DNA from: Chitinophaga sedimenti
Lineage (GTDB): Bacteria; Bacteroidota; Bacteroidia; Chitinophagales; Chitinophagaceae
Length of the DNA stretch: 64,000 nucleotides
Direction of reading: 5' to 3'
Assembly (NCBI RefSeq): GCF_023156195.1
Contig: NZ_JAKUKA010000001.1
Coordinates: forward strand, 4,340,001 to 4,404,000
Part shown: positions 30,826 through 42,951 of the stretch, one piece after another
Position numbering within the stretch: position 1 is the stretch's first letter
Layout of the letters: each line of letters opens with the position of its first letter
Made by a program: the position numbers and the translations under genes
The notes under the pieces: model-generated
Databases searched by the model: none
What the model was told of the DNA's origin: nothing
Seen by the model: the letters and a program-made list of their open reading frames with translations, nothing else

Positions 30826-32357
30826 TTAATAATTTTGGTTCTGTTTTATCCCAGCCACCAGTACATCGTTATTGGGAATCGGCAATACTTCATTTTTATT
30901 TGGTTCGAAGCCCAGCGGGCCTAATACGGCCTCCGCCCTGCCCCAGCGTACCAGATCTACATAACGGTAGCCCTCGAAAGCAAGTTCCAGCTGACGCTCT
31001 GTTACAATTGCCTCGAACAATGCGTTACCCGAAGCGGTTACCTCGCCGAGGTTCGCACGGAGGCGTACTTTTTTAATTCTGTCCGGGCGCGATCTTCATC
31101 CCCCGCGCGATAGTAAGCCTCTGCGGCCATCAGCAGCACATCGGCATAACGTAACAAACGCCAGTTCGTACCATAGTTCAACTCCGCCACCGCACCACCG
31201 GAGCCGTTGGTCTGCCCCTGGTAAGAACCATACTTACGTTGCAGGTAACCCTCAAAATCCCAGCTGGTTGGGTCGGTCCAGTCGCCACCGGCGGCCTTCA
31301 ATTCGGCAACGGACATCACGGTATTCTGGCGGCGTTTTACGTCACCTGCTGCTATGTAAGCATCATACAATGATTTCTTAGGAAGATTAAAGCCCCAGCC
31401 TGCGATAAGCGAATCGGCCGGCGCCTTCTTATAATAATCGGCGCGGGGCCCCATCAGCTGAATATGAATATTGCTTTCCAAAGCGCGGCCATTATCCCAG
31501 GGAAAATTGCCCCAGTCATAAGGCACATTGGACACGTAGTTCACTTCGAACAAAGACTCGATCCCAAATTCGCCTTGCAAGGAGAACACCTTCGCAAAAT
31601 CGGGTTCCAGGTCGTATTGGCCGGACTTGATCACGAGATCGAATTGGGCTGCGGCAGGCGCCCATTTTTTCTGGTACAGCAATGCCTTACCAAGAATAGC
31701 CTGCGCAGTGCCTTTAGACAGCCGAAACCGATCGGCGGCGCTATATTCGCTTTTCAACGGCAAATCAGGTATCGCTTCATTCAGGTCTTTTTCGATCTGC
31801 GCATATACATCCACAGCGGGTGTGCGTGGTGTTTTCTGGAAGTCGCTCAACGAAATGGCTTTTGTTACAACGGGCACATCTCCCCAAAGACTCACCAGTT
31901 CGAGATAGTTGTATGCCCGCATGGCCTTCGCTTCGGCGATAAGCCTTTTGCGCAGGGCGTTTTCAGGTTTTACATTGTTGATTACTAGATTAGCGCGGGC
32001 AATGGTGTAATAGGTCATGCGCCAGGCGCCAAATACCGCTTCATTCTGCGAATCGAAAGTAAAATCATCGAGCGCCTGGTAGCCGGGCTGGTCGCCGGGA
32101 CCGTTACCGCCGGCATTACTTTCATCCGAAGGAAAAGTTTTTACTAAGGTGATACTGGACCATCCGAAATTGTAGTGCTCAGACAGGAAGTCGTACATGG
32201 CAACAGTGGCCTGCATCGCATCTGCATCGGTTTTGTAGAAGCCATCAATAGGTAGCCGCCCAGGAATTTCCTGGTCAAGGAAACTCTTGGAGCAGCTACC
32301 GGTCAGCATGAACGTGGAGAAACTAAGTGCAGCTATTTTAAGAATCGAATTTTTCAT
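30826..32357 (-). CDS. SusD/RagB-family outer-membrane glycan-binding lipoprotein (frameshifted)
   Basis: Surface lipoprotein of about 510 residues with lipobox MLTGSC and the SusD pattern: FLDQEIPGRLPIDGFYKTDADA at the start, TPR helices (IARANLVINNV, AEAKAMRAYNYLELVSLWGDVPVV) and a C-terminal RYADVLLMAAEAYYRAG ... RQLELAFEGYRYVDLVRWG. The frame breaks near 31050. It forms the lid of the SusC-like channel encoded directly upstream and captures oligosaccharides at the surface. Confidence 0.92.
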
Positions 32358-32375
32358 GATAACGTGTTTTTCAGA

Positions 32376-35300
32376 TTAAAAACTCACATTCAGGCCAAAC
32401 ATCAGTTTACGCGGAATCGGGTATACACCGCGGTCGATACCCAGGCTGTTGGCATTGTTGCTGCCCGCTTCGGGATCCATACCCGGGTAATCGGTGAAGG
32501 TGAAGAAATCGTCGAGCGACACGTAAAGGCGCGCCCGCGTGATGTTTGCGCGTGTCAGCAGCGGCTTCGGCAGGGAGTAACCCAGTTGCAGCTGACGGAT
32601 GCGGGCGTAGGAGCCATTGAAGATCATCTTATCTGAATTGTATACAAACTCGCTGTTGGTATTCGCCGCGAACCAGGTATTGGTGCTGCCTGCGCCAGTC
32701 CAGCGGTTATTGTAGAAGAACGCGGGTTTATTCGCGGTGGGCCTGTCTACACGATTAAAGCCCATGAAAATATCATTGCCAGCCTGTCCCTGCAAAAACA
32801 TCAGGAAGTCAAAACCCTTGTACGACAAGTTCACACGGCCGCCGTAAAGCAGGTTCGGATGCGGGCTGCCGATGAAAGTATGGTCGGCGTTGGAAATGGA
32901 TTTATCTCCGTTCACATCCACCACGATCGGATCCCCGGGTTTGGGATTATAACCGGTGATGCCGGTAGTTGCTTTGTACTTATCGATCTCCGCCTGGTCC
33001 TGGAAAATACCGGAAGTTTTGTAGCCGCGGAAATACCAGATCGGGTATCCCACTTCAAAGAAAGTAGCCGTATAACCGGTGCCCAGGCCCGTACCCGGCA
33101 AGCGTTGTACGAACGGGTTGAGGTAAGTCACCTCGTTATTTAGTGTGGCCAGGTTACCGCCGATTTCCCACTTAAATTCGTTGTCATCGTTCCTGTAACC
33201 GAGGTCAATTTCTATACCTTTATTACGCACGTCGCCGCTGTTCACAAAAGGCAGTGCAAAGCCTGCGAACCCCGGCGCTGTACCCGGCGAAATCAGGTCT
33301 TTAGTTGTCTTATTATAGTAATCTACCGATAGATTCACCTTGTTATTGAACATCATCAAATCGAAACCGATATCGATATGATTGCTTTCTTCCCACTTCA
33401 ATGCAGGGTTAGCGATGTTCGCCGCTTCTGCCCCTACGAGGAATGCGCCACTTGCATCCGGATAACGCAGGCCCTGTGCGGTAATGACAGAAGCCCACTG
33501 GCCAATGCCGATATTAGACAAACTACCGTTAATTCCCCAGCTGGCGCGAATCTTCAGGTAATCGATCACCGGAACCGATTCCTTAAAGAAAGATTCATTC
33601 GACACTACCCAGCCCGCAGACACAGACGGGAACAATCCCCACTGGTTCGACGGCGGCAGCACAGAACCGCCATCACGGCGCACCGTCACGTTCAACAAGT
33701 ATTTATCGTCGTAATCATAAATCACGCGGCCATAATAGGAAAGCAGCTGTTTGTAGTTCTGCTGTCCCGCAATACGGTCTACATCATCGGGCGTAAAATC
33801 GCTGTAAGCGAACTTGTCCTCTTCCGCAAACATACCGGAAGAGCTGCCATTGAGGCGGTTATATCCCATCTTGATGGCCGACATGCCGGCGAGTAACGAG
33901 AGGTTGTGTTTACCGAACTTCCTGCTGTAGTTCGCAAAGTTTTCCCACTGCCAGTTAAACCAGTTTTCGTTGTTGTCGGTTACGCTGGAAACAGTGTTTA
34001 GTCTTTCTGAGGAGTACCAGAAAGTAGGCGACCAGGAGTGGTTGCGCTGGAAGGCAGCGTCGATGCCGAAGCGGGTGGTGAGTTTCAGTCCTTTAATAGG
34101 TTCCAGTTCGCCATACACATTGCCTACAACCTTGCTTTGCCTGGTTTCCTGGTGGGTGTTGTGCATTTGTGCGATGGGGTTGGAAATTTCGCCTTTTACA
34201 AAATCGGAGATGCCGTAGTAATTACCATTTTCATCGCGGCTCAGGGGATTGCCTGCATTCAGCGCCGACTGGGCGTGTGCGGGCAGGGTGCCGGTATAAA
34301 TAACGGGGGTGATCGGGTCCATGAGGATCGCGTTATTGATCACCGCACCAAATTCAGAATCTTCTGTCACCCCTCTTCTTTTAAAATGAGAGAAGGAAAA
34401 CCGGTTACCGACATTCAGCCAGGGCTTGATTTTGTAATCGGTATTGATGCGCAGCGTGTATCGGTCGAACTTTGCTTTGCTCCCGCCGACTACGCCATCC
34501 TGCGAAAAGATGGTGCCGCCGATGAGGTAAGCTGATTTTTCCGTGCCACCGCTCAGGTTCAGCGCATAACGTTGCAGGGGGCGGTCGTAAATATTTCATC
34601 CAGCCAGTCGGTGCCTTTCACGCCGTTAACATCCGCCGGGGTTGGACGGTTGGCTGTACTGGATTCATTCAGGTAAGTGGCGTATTGTTCTACGTTCATC
34701 AGCTTCATCGGGTTTTTCACCGACTGCTGGCCGTATTGCATGGAAAAGTTGATTTCGCTGGAATTAATTTTACCGGTTTTCGTGGTAATGATCACTACGC
34801 CATTTGCGCCTTCCGCCCCGTAAATCGCTGCGGAGGCGCCGTCTTTCAGCACTTCCACGCTGGCGATCTCAGAGGGATCGAGGTATTCGATGCCGCCTGC
34901 GCGCACACCATCAATAATATACAACGGTTCCGCGGATCCGTTGGAACCGGTACCGCGCACCCTTACCCGCATGCCGCTGCCAGGCGAACCGGAGGCAGGC
35001 AAAACGCTCACACCGGGTGTACGCCCCTGCAGCGCCTGTTCAATACGACTGCTCGAAACGGTCGCAATCTGTTCCGCGCGAACAGAAGAAATAGCACCGG
35101 TCACCAGGCTCTTTTTCTGCGCGCCATACCCTACCACCACGATCTCATTCAGGGATTTATTGCTGGCTACCAGCTGCATGTTCAGCGTGGTGGCGCCGGT
35201 CACCAGCACTTCCTTTGCGTCGTAGCCAATAAGCGAGAACACAAGGGTTTTACCTACGGGCACATCCAGGCCGAAGCTGCCATCTGCTTTTACCTGGGTG

Positions 35301-35874
35301 CCGCGATTTTCTCCTTTAATGATCACGTTTACACCCAGGAGGGGATCGCCGGTAGTCTCGTCGGTAACGGTCCCGGTTACATGGGCAGACCGAACGGTGT
35401 CGGCCACCTGGTTAAACGACTGGCTGGAACCTCCTTTCGGCACGGACATCAGTAGCAGCGGGTCCTCTTTTTTATCTTTCTGCACAGGCTGCACCGGACT
35501 ATTGGTACGCGGCGCATCTGTTGGCGCGCCGGCACTATGGCATACGTATTCGGCTGCACTACCTGCGCATCCAATCCCAGCGGCGACAGCAAACCGCGCA
35601 ACATATCTTCAACATTCCGGTAGCGGGCGGGATCGAATGACACTTTTACATCGGGGAGTTTCTTTGCCTCGTATAACAGGTCAACTTTATAGTTCTTGTG
35701 AATTTCTTTTAATAAGGCCACGAGCGTTTTCTTTGACTTATCGCCCTGCTTAACGGTATGGGGTGCCCGGGTAAGGGCCAGGTCTTGCGGAAGGGCCGCA
35801 TACGACGAATAACTGATTGCTGCAAAAGCCGTGACAAGCAGGCTTTGCCGGCAAAACAAAATTCGCTTTTTCAT
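32376..35874 (-). CDS. SusC/RagA TonB-linked outer-membrane transporter with N-terminal STN domain (frameshifted)
   Basis: Transporter of about 1,165 residues. After the signal peptide, an STN domain (LLKEIHKNYKVDLLYEAKKLPDV, residues about 50-115) is followed by a carboxypeptidase-like domain (VTGTVTDETTGDPLLGVNVII), the SusC signature LNEIVVVGYGAQKKSLVTGAIS, the plug (PLYIIDGVRAGGIEYLDPSEIASVEVLKDGASAAIYGA) and a barrel ending FGLNVSF. Frame breaks near 35510 and 34570. The STN domain is the part that contacts FecR-type anti-sigma factors, and a fecR/ECF sigma pair lies directly upstream, so the transporter likely also signals substrate presence. Confidence 0.92.
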
Positions 35875-35966
35875 GATGTGGAATTTGTTTATGAGCGTTA
35901 AGGATTTCTTTCTTCTACCAGTTTAAATTTTAGTTGATACGTGTATTAAAAAGTTTAAGTGAAAGC

Positions 35967-35989
35967 AAGCGGATACTTTCTATCCGCTT
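35967..35989. terminator. Hairpin between fecR-like and susC-like genes
   Basis: Perfect 9-base stem AAGCGGATA / TATCCGCTT with loop CTTTC in the 243-base gap. The T run is weak on either strand, so it may be an attenuator or regulatory hairpin rather than a full terminator. Confidence 0.45.
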
Positions 35990-36117
35990 TCCGATTTGGT
36001 GTGTTTGTTTGCCAGGAGTGTCCTGTGTTCTTAAAAGGTCAATAAACTTCTCCCTTTCGGAGACTTTTTTTTCTCATAATCAAAGTTGCAGTAAGCAAAA
36101 AAAAGTAATAAGCAGAT

Positions 36118-36998
36118 TTAGTTTTTTGGTTTAAAAATCAATTGTTGATCTTTCTTCTCAATATAAATATTCATGGTAATTGATAAGGCCTTCGCAAACT
36201 GGTCAATGTCGCGGGCAGACAAGTCACCGCTGATACCCCGGCTGTTCAGGGATTCGTCGGCGATCACTACTTCATAACCAAACCGGGTGCGAATCAATTC
36301 CGTGATATCCGCCAGCGTTGTATTGTCAAAGTGATAGCGGTGGTTGCGCCAGTCTGCGATTTGCTCCACGTTGGTAAACACCTTATGATAATTTTTCCTT
36401 TCTGTTACCTGTACCTCGTCGCCGGGACTCATCAAATACGGCCCGGGACGCTCTTTACCGGTAAGCTGTACCTTCCCTTCTTTAAGCGATACCGTGGTTT
36501 TCTGCGTCAGCACATTGACATTGAACTTGGTTCCCAGTACTTCCACATCTACACTTTCGGTATGTACGATAAACTGTGCATTGCCGGCACCCGGCTTTTT
36601 CGTGATCTCAAAATACGCTTCCCCTTTTAGCCACACGGTGCGGGCTTCGCGGGAATCCCAGACTTCGGGTACGCGGAGCGACGAATTTGCATTCAGGTAC
36701 ACCACGGAACTATCCGGCAGCATCACCTTTTAATTTCGCCATAGGCAGTGGCGATGGTGGTGGTGCGGGAGCAATAGGCCATGTAGCCTAAATAACTACC
36801 CGCGGCAAGCACTAACAAAACCGACATCGCAGCCACAACACGGCGCAGGCGGACGCGCTGCCTGTCGGCAACCGGCGCCGCGGTGATGCCCGCTTCCACA
36901 TTATTCCAGCTTTCCTTCGTCAATTCCTCCGGGACCGGCTTTCGCCTGAACCGGATGGGTAAAGCTCCATCCTTTCCTGGCACGGAACGCTCGTCCAT
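36118..36998 (-). CDS. FecR-type anti-sigma factor (frameshifted)
   Basis: Inner-membrane anti-sigma factor of about 293 residues. A short cytoplasmic part (ELTKESWNNVEAGI), a membrane helix (VVAAMSVLLVLAAGSYLGY) and a periplasmic FecR domain (MLPDSSVVYLNANSSLRVP, WLKGEAYFEI, VEVLGTKFNVNV) are followed by a C-terminal DUF4974-like domain (YHFDNTTLADITELI). The frame breaks near 36730 at an A4 run; A5 restores GEIKKVMLPDS. ATG 36998 preferred over GTG 37025. It should hold the sigma factor encoded just upstream until the SusC STN domain signals. Confidence 0.9.
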
Positions 36999-37062
36999 AT
37001 TTGCGTGCTTTTGATAGTAAGACACCGAAATATCCTGCGGGATACCCCTTTTTCGAAAAATT

Positions 37063-37661
37063 TTAGAAAATATTTCTCGCAGCCAGCCAAACCGGCCCCA
37101 GTAGCGAGAATGAAGATATGAGTCCGCGTAATTGTTTCAGGGCTTTTTGCATCACGTTCAATACCGACTGGTAATTAATGTCCATCACATCGGCAATTTC
37201 CTCGTAGGAAAGCTCTTCATAATAATACAGGTAGATGACTTCCTTTTGCCGTTTTGGGAGTTCGTTGAGGTAACGGGCCAGCTTTTCCCGGATATCCTGC
37301 TGCTGTTCGGCGGCAACGATAATGTCTTCGGCAGAAAATTCAATGTCGGGTTCGGAGGGAGTAGAATCTGCAGGCGGCGCAGACTGCGAAGCTGGTTCAG
37401 TGCCTGGCGGCGGAGCGCTGTCAGGAAAAAAGCACGCACGTTTTGCAGGACGCCTATCTTCTCTTTCCTGAACCAGATTTTAATAAACAACTCACGGAGC
37501 ACGTCGCCGGCCAGTGCCTCGTCGTTAAGCATGGCAAAGGCGTACCGGTACAATACCGGGTGCAGCAGTTCATGAACGTGTGAATAAGCCATCGTATCCC
37601 CGTTCAGCACCGCCTCCCACCATATACGTAAGTTGTCGTCCGTACTCAGGATCTCTGACAT
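37063..37661 (-). CDS. ECF-type RNA polymerase sigma factor (frameshifted)
   Basis: Sigma-70-family extracytoplasmic-function factor of about 199 residues. Region 2 is visible as LLHPVLYRYAFAMLNDEALAGDVLRELFIKIW with FFLTALRRQALNQLRS. Region 4 (LPKRQKEVIYLYYYEELSYEEIADVMDI, then NYQSVLNVMQKALKQLR) lies in another frame. The shift is near 37380, where one extra C joins the halves, giving a stop at 37063. First gene of the sigma-FecR-SusC-SusD cascade. Confidence 0.9.
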
Positions 37662-37672
37662 GACATTTAGGC

Positions 37673-37680
37673 CAAAGCTA
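37673..37680 (-). promoter_or_regulatory. Possible -7 promoter element of the sigma factor gene
   Basis: Minus strand TAGCTTTG fits TAnnTTTG. It is only 11 bases before the ATG at 37661, giving a very short leader. A TTG at 37706-37708 is a possible -33 element at a slightly long spacing. Confidence 0.35.
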
Positions 37681-37744
37681 ACAAATCGTTATCCTGTAAA
37701 ATAAGCAATAGAAATGATTTTTACGGTAGGATGGGCTAAACGGA

Positions 37745-37776
37745 AAAAGAAAACCGGGAGCTGTTACGCCCCCGGC
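37745..37776 (-). terminator. Intrinsic terminator after the ABC permease gene
   Basis: Stem CCGGGAGC / GCCCCCGG (one mismatch), with an AAAAAGAAAA run on the left, which is T-rich on the minus strand. It starts about 30 bases after the stop. Confidence 0.75.
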
Positions 37777-37808
37777 TTCTTTTCTTCTGCTTGTGAAATT
37801 GGCGGGTA

Positions 37809-40196
37809 TTATTCTGCTTTAAGACTTTTAACGGGGTTTGCCAGTGCAGTGCTGAGCGCACGGCCGCCTACGGTAATCCAGGCGATCATCACAGACAATG
37901 CGATGGCGGCTAAAAAGATGCCTGCACCTAGATGAATGCTGAACTCAAAATTTTCGAGCCACGAATTCATGAAATACCCCGCCAGCGGCGCGGCAATTAC
38001 GAAGGCGATCATGGTGAGCATGGTAAACTCACGCGAGAACAGATAGAGGATATTCCCTACAGAAGCCCCCATCACCTTGCGGATGCCCATCTCCTTTTGC
38101 CTTTGTACGGCCATAAACGATACCAGGCCGTATAAGCCGAGGCAGGAAATAAAGATGGCAATGCCGGCAAAGATTTCGTATACGGTAGCCGTTTGCTGTT
38201 CTTCGCGGTAGAAGCTGGCCACCTTATCGTCGAGGAACTGGTAGCTGTACGTGTAATCGGGATAAGCGGCGTTCCAGTGTTTCTCGATGTAATCCATGGC
38301 GGGTTTTACATTGGCCGTAGCGAGGCGGATGTTTAATACACCGTACTGGCGCAGGTTGGACGATAACAAAACCGGCGCGATCGCTGAATGCAGCGAGCTG
38401 CTATGAAAATCCTTCATTACACCTACTACCGGCGCTTCCATCCTGCCCCATAAATTGATTCTTTTACCGATGATGTCCTGCGGACTTTTTAATCCCAGTT
38501 TATTTACCAATGATTCATTTACAATAAACTCGCGTACGGAGTCCGATGCTGTCGTGAAATTATGCCCGGCCACAAAAGGTATATCGTACACCTTAAAGAA
38601 GTCGCCGTCCGCCCACTTGATCGTAGTAGCCCAATCTGTTTCCCCAACAGTATCGTAGCGGAAGCCGGACCACCAATGTCCGTAGTCCGATGGTGTAACA
38701 GAACTGGCGCTCACCATCGTAATCCCCGGATATTCCAGCAGCTGCTGGCGCAGCACGGCTATCCTGGAGCGGCTGACGCTATCCGGCGGGACGGGCACAT
38801 TTACTACTGATTCTTTATTGTAACCCATAGGCGTACTGCGGAAATAATTCATTTGCTTCAACACCACCAGGGTGCCAATGATCAGCCCCTGTGCGATCAT
38901 GAACTGGAATACAACGAGTACGCGGCGCAGGGACAGACCTCCGATGGTGCGGGTGGTAATCCTGTTTTTCAATGCCATCACCGGGTTAAAGCCCGAGAGC
39001 ACAATAGCCGGGTAGAAGCCCGATAAAATAGTTACCACCAATGTTATCCCTATGAGGAACAGCAGCAAAGGCAGGATATTAGCAACACCGAGCCGAACGC
39101 GTGTGTCGATCAGGTCATTCACGAAGGGAAGCGTGATGATGGCAATGATAGCGCCGATAAACATAGCCGTAACCGTAATGAGCAGCATTTCGCTCATAAA
39201 CTGGACGATTAGCTGGCGGCGGGTACTGCCCAATGTTTTGCGTACGCCTATCTCGCGGGAACGGCTCACCGCCTGTGCCGTAGCCAGGTTGATGAAGTTA
39301 ACGCAGGCAGTGATCAGCAGGAAAGAGCCGATCAATATTAAAACAAGCCGGCTGTTAGCCGTAACGATCGTATTACTCAGGTTACCATAACGGTCGTCGA
39401 AATGCACTTCGCTGATGGGTTGCAGCAACGGCGTACGCTTAGAGTCGGGTGTGTGCCGCAGTATCAGCGCCCGCATTTCGCGGCGCGCCAGTTCTTGCGA
39501 TACGCCGGGGCGCAGCTTCACGTACAAATTAGAGCCGCTGCTTATACTCACCCAGTCATCAAATCCGCCGAAATAGGTATTACGATGGCGAAAAGCCATC
39601 TGGATATTGAAGTCTGTATTAGCGGGTGGATTTTCTATAATGGCCGCCACTTTACAATCCTGGCGGTTGCGATAACGGAAACCTTTACCCAGCGCGTTCT
39701 GCCAGCTACCATACATACGTTCGGCGGTGGCGCGGCTGAGGATGGCATTATTCGGATCGGACAGCACATTTTTATCACCGGCCAGGAACTTAAAGCCAGT
39801 CATGCTGAAGAAATCCGGGTCCACGAAAAACACATTGTCCTGCGAAAATTTCTTGGGCTCGCCGCTGCCATCCCTGATGAGGATCTGGTCGCCACCAGTC
39901 GTGGCCACGCCGCTTACATATTCGAACTGCGCGAGTTCCTGTTTAAAGGCGCCCGGCCAGGGTAATGATACCGCATCATTGAGGTTAGGGCCATTGGAGC
40001 CGGTATCCGCTACCACTACACGGTAAAGACGGTCGCGATCCGGATGGAAATTATCAAAACTCAACTGGAATTGCAGCACCAGGAAAATGAGCACGCAGGC
40101 AGCTATGCCCGTGGCCAGTCCCGCAATATTGATGATCGCGTACGCTTTGTTGCGCTTCAAATTGCGGAAGGCGATCTTTAAATAGTTCCTGAACAT
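37809..40196 (-). CDS. MacB/FtsX-type ABC transporter permease
   Basis: A 795-residue intact inner-membrane protein with two MacB periplasmic core domains and two FtsX domains, about eight helices in all. Start MFRNYLKIAFRNLKRNKAYAI; first helix NIAGLATGIAACVLIFLVL; second repeat after ALKNRITTRTIGGLSLRRVL; final helices with the motif RQKEMGIRKVMGASVGNI. This large duplicated form is common in Bacteroidota. It acts with a separate LolD/MacB-type ATPase, which is not in this window. Probable role is export or efflux across the envelope; substrate unknown. Confidence 0.92.
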   Translation of the reverse strand: MFRNYLKIAFRNLKRNKAYAIINIAGLATGIAACVLIFLVLQFQLSFDNFHPDRDRLYRVVVADTGSNGPNLNDAVSLPWPGAFKQELAQFEYVSGVATTGGDQILIRDGSGEPKKFSQDNVFFVDPDFFSMTGFKFLAGDKNVLSDPNNAILSRATAERMYGSWQNALGKGFRYRNRQDCKVAAIIENPPANTDFNIQMAFRHRNTYFGGFDDWVSISSGSNLYVKLRPGVSQELARREMRALILRHTPDSKRTPLLQPISEVHFDDRYGNLSNTIVTANSRLVLILIGSFLLITACVNFINLATAQAVSRSREIGVRKTLGSTRRQLIVQFMSEMLLITVTAMFIGAIIAIITLPFVNDLIDTRVRLGVANILPLLLFLIGITLVVTILSGFYPAIVLSGFNPVMALKNRITTRTIGGLSLRRVLVVFQFMIAQGLIIGTLVVLKQMNYFRSTPMGYNKESVVNVPVPPDSVSRSRIAVLRQQLLEYPGITMVSASSVTPSDYGHWWSGFRYDTVGETDWATTIKWADGDFFKVYDIPFVAGHNFTTASDSVREFIVNESLVNKLGLKSPQDIIGKRINLWGRMEAPVVGVMKDFHSSSLHSAIAPVLLSSNLRQYGVLNIRLATANVKPAMDYIEKHWNAAYPDYTYSYQFLDDKVASFYREEQQTATVYEIFAGIAIFISCLGLYGLVSFMAVQRQKEMGIRKVMGASVGNILYLFSREFTMLTMIAFVIAAPLAGYFMNSWLENFEFSIHLGAGIFLAAIALSVMIAWITVGGRALSTALANPVKSLKAE

Positions 40197-40420
40197 TTGG
40201 TTTTAGGTTTGGGTAAGCTATGCCTGCATCCCGTATACCAAAATCTTTCTACCTATTAATGAACACATTTAGATATTATCTAAATCATATACATGTTCGG
40301 TAATGAACGCCGCGCGTCCGGAATTACGGCTTGGCAGCTACGGATGCTTCGTCAGCTACAGACCGTTTTTATAGGTCACGGCCAGAAAACGGTTTTCATA
40401 GATAGGTGTCATTTTAGGGG

Positions 40421-40445
40421 AAAAAGCCGGGCGATATGCCCGGCT
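40421..40445 (-). terminator. Intrinsic terminator after the S9 peptidase gene
   Basis: Perfect stem AGCCGGGC / GCCCGGCT with loop GATAT and an A5 run on the left (T run on minus strand), 8 bases after the stop at 40453. Confidence 0.85.
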
Positions 40446-40452
40446 CTAAAGG

Positions 40453-42851
40453 TTATTTCGCGTCTTTCACGTATTTCATCAGCCATTGGTCCATTTCCCA
40501 CAGCATGTGCAGTACACTTTCTTGCGGCATAGCCATGGCTTTCCTGCGGCAGGAATACCAGCCGTACCGTTCCGCCATTGCCTTTAATGGCATTGTACAA
40601 CCTTTCGCTTTGAATCGGGAAAGTACCGGAATTGTTATCCGCTTCACCGTGGATCATCAGCAAAGGCTCTTTAATTTTATCGGCATAAGAGAAGGGAGAC
40701 ATTTTATAATATACCTCGGGCGCCTGCCAGTAGGTACGCTGCTCGTTCTGGAAACCAAACGGCGTAAGCGTGCGGTTGTATGCGCCACTCCTTGCGATAC
40801 CGGCTTTAAAAATGTCCGTATGCGCCATGAGGTTCGCCGTCATGAACGCACCGTACGAGTGGCCACCAACGGCCAGCCGGTTCTTATCCCCCACGCCCAT
40901 GCTGGTAATTTTATCGGCGGCCGCTTCGGCATTCATCACCACCTGCTCAATAAAGTTGTCGTTCGGTTCTTTGTTCCCTTCACCCACGATCGGCATTTCA
41001 GTAGCGTCCATCACCGCGAAACCGCGCGTTACCCAAAAGATCGCGGAGCCGTAACCCACACGTGTGAAGCGATATTGCGAACCGCGCACCTGCGCCGCAT
41101 CGCTCGCACTTTTGTACTCACGGGGTACGCCCACATCAATACCGGTAAACGACCGTCCTTTTCAGGACTGTAGCCTTTCGGCAGGTACAACATGGCCGTC
41201 AGGTCCACGCCGTCTTTGCGTTTATACTTCAGCAATTGTTTCTGTACCCCCAGCAGTTGCGGTTGCGGATGGGTGAAGAAAGTAAGTTGGGTTGATTTTT
41301 TCTTTTTGATATCGCGCAGGAAATAATTCGCCGGCTCCTCCACCGACTCCCGGCTGGTCACGATCTGCAGTTTTGCGGGGTCGAGCACTTCTACGGTAGA
41401 TTCATAGTACGGAGCAGCACTGCGCCACAGTATTTTCTGCTTGCCGGTTTCCAGACCAAAAGACGCCAGGAACGGCATATCACCTTCCGGCGATGCACCG
41501 TCAGACGTCATCAGCAATTCTTTAGCGGGAGAAATATACAGCACGTTCGTACCGAAGCTGCTCTTCACGGTTACCGGATCGCCGGGATCGTTATAACGGT
41601 CGTTATCAGAACGCTCGATCAATGTTACCGGTTCTTTCGCCGGATTAGAAGGATCAATTTTGCTCATCTTCGATTTTTGCAAACTGCGCATGCCTTCGGA
41701 CAACAGCGCCAGTTGCGCATTGCCCCACATGATGCCACGGTAGCGCATGGCAGTACGCGCCAGGGAAACCGGTTCGCCATCAAAAGGCGCCGCCAGCATT
41801 TTTACTTCGTCCCTTATTGCAATACGTTTACGCGGATCGCCGCCGTCCAGCGCCTGCGCCCATACGACAGTAGCCGCTACATCGGCACGCCAGTTAAAGC
41901 TGCGCGGGAAACTCACGGTCGCATCAAAACCAGTCGGACGAATTTCATCCAATGGATTTTCCGCGAGCGTTTTTACTTTTTCGCCGGATACTTTCCAGAG
42001 CTCTATATTGGTCGGGAACCGTTCTGCCGGCACGAGGTACGAATACGGCTTACGTAACCGCTGCACCAGCAGGTATTGCTTGTCTGGCGACGGCCGCACG
42101 GAAGTATAAATACCCGCCGCGCCAATGGTTTGCTCTCCACCTGTGCCAACAATTACCAGTTCTGTCTGAAAATAATAATCGAATAATTTTTCATCATAAG
42201 GATTTTTGAGCAGATCCTGGAAAGTGGCAGCCGGAGCAGCTTTGCCACTGGTTTCCTGTACGGTGGGACCTTCGGCCGCCGGCGGCTTCTGCGGCGGTGC
42301 ACCAATGCCTGCGGGTACCGCCTGCACCAAAATTTTATCATCACTTAACCAGGCCATGGGATTGCCCAGTATCGTATTGATCTTTCTCGTACTTACCTGC
42401 GCGGCCACTTTGGTAACCACATCTACTTTCCATAAAGTGATACCGTTGTTGCCCGTCACCAGGAATGCAAAGTATTTCCCGGACGGCGACCAGCTGATCG
42501 CACCAATGCGGGCACCGGCCGGCAGGCCCGTTACAGCCGACTGCTTTTTAGTCAGCGGGTCTACTACGGTAATACTCGTATAATAACTACTACGGCTTTG
42601 CCCGAACGTAGCGGGATTAATGCGCACACCGGCGAGCCGGTACTCGGGTTGCGACAATTCCTCGATGGTCGGGTAAGTGCTGCGGCCGAGCAGCAGCATC
42701 ATCGTTCCCCTCTCGTTAAAGCTCACCGCGGGTGTTGGCGCCGCCATGGCCGGTCATAGATCTCCGCGGGAGGCCGCTGGTATTTAAGCTCGTCCTGCGC
42801 CCACGCCGGGATGGTTGCGAGCAGCAGGGCTGAAAGCAGTAATCTCTTCAT
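40453..42851 (-). CDS. S9-family prolyl oligopeptidase-type peptidase (frameshifted)
   Basis: Exported serine peptidase of about 798 residues starting at ATG 42851 (MKRLLLSALLLATIPAWAQ). An N-terminal propeller (residues about 50-500) precedes the alpha/beta-hydrolase domain with nucleophile Ser in VGGHSYGAF, Asp in HGEADNNSG and His in PQESHGYAA. Frame breaks near 42755, 41120 and 40540; after the last the protein continues ESVLHMLWEMDQWLMKYVKDAK to the stop at 40453. It likely degrades peptides in the periplasm. Monocistronic. Confidence 0.9.
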
Positions 42852-42895
42852 AAACAAATTTGCTTGTGTAAGCGTCCAAGATAAGGAATATAAAC

Positions 42896-42929
42896 AAAAC
42901 GGGCCACCCGTTTGCCAGGCAGCCCGTTT
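42896..42929 (-). terminator. Intrinsic terminator after SGNH giant gene A
   Basis: Arms AAAACGGGC (42896) and GCCCGTTT (42922) flank a 17-base loop; A-rich sequence to the left gives the T run on the minus strand. The GCCCGTT core is the same as in the terminators of the two paralogous genes upstream. Confidence 0.65.
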
Positions 42930-42951
42930 CGTATGCGATCATTTCGCCTGG

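Noticed and set aside
34685-35455. Plus-strand open frame of 256 codons
   Set aside because: Antisense to the SusC plug domain; no recognisable features.
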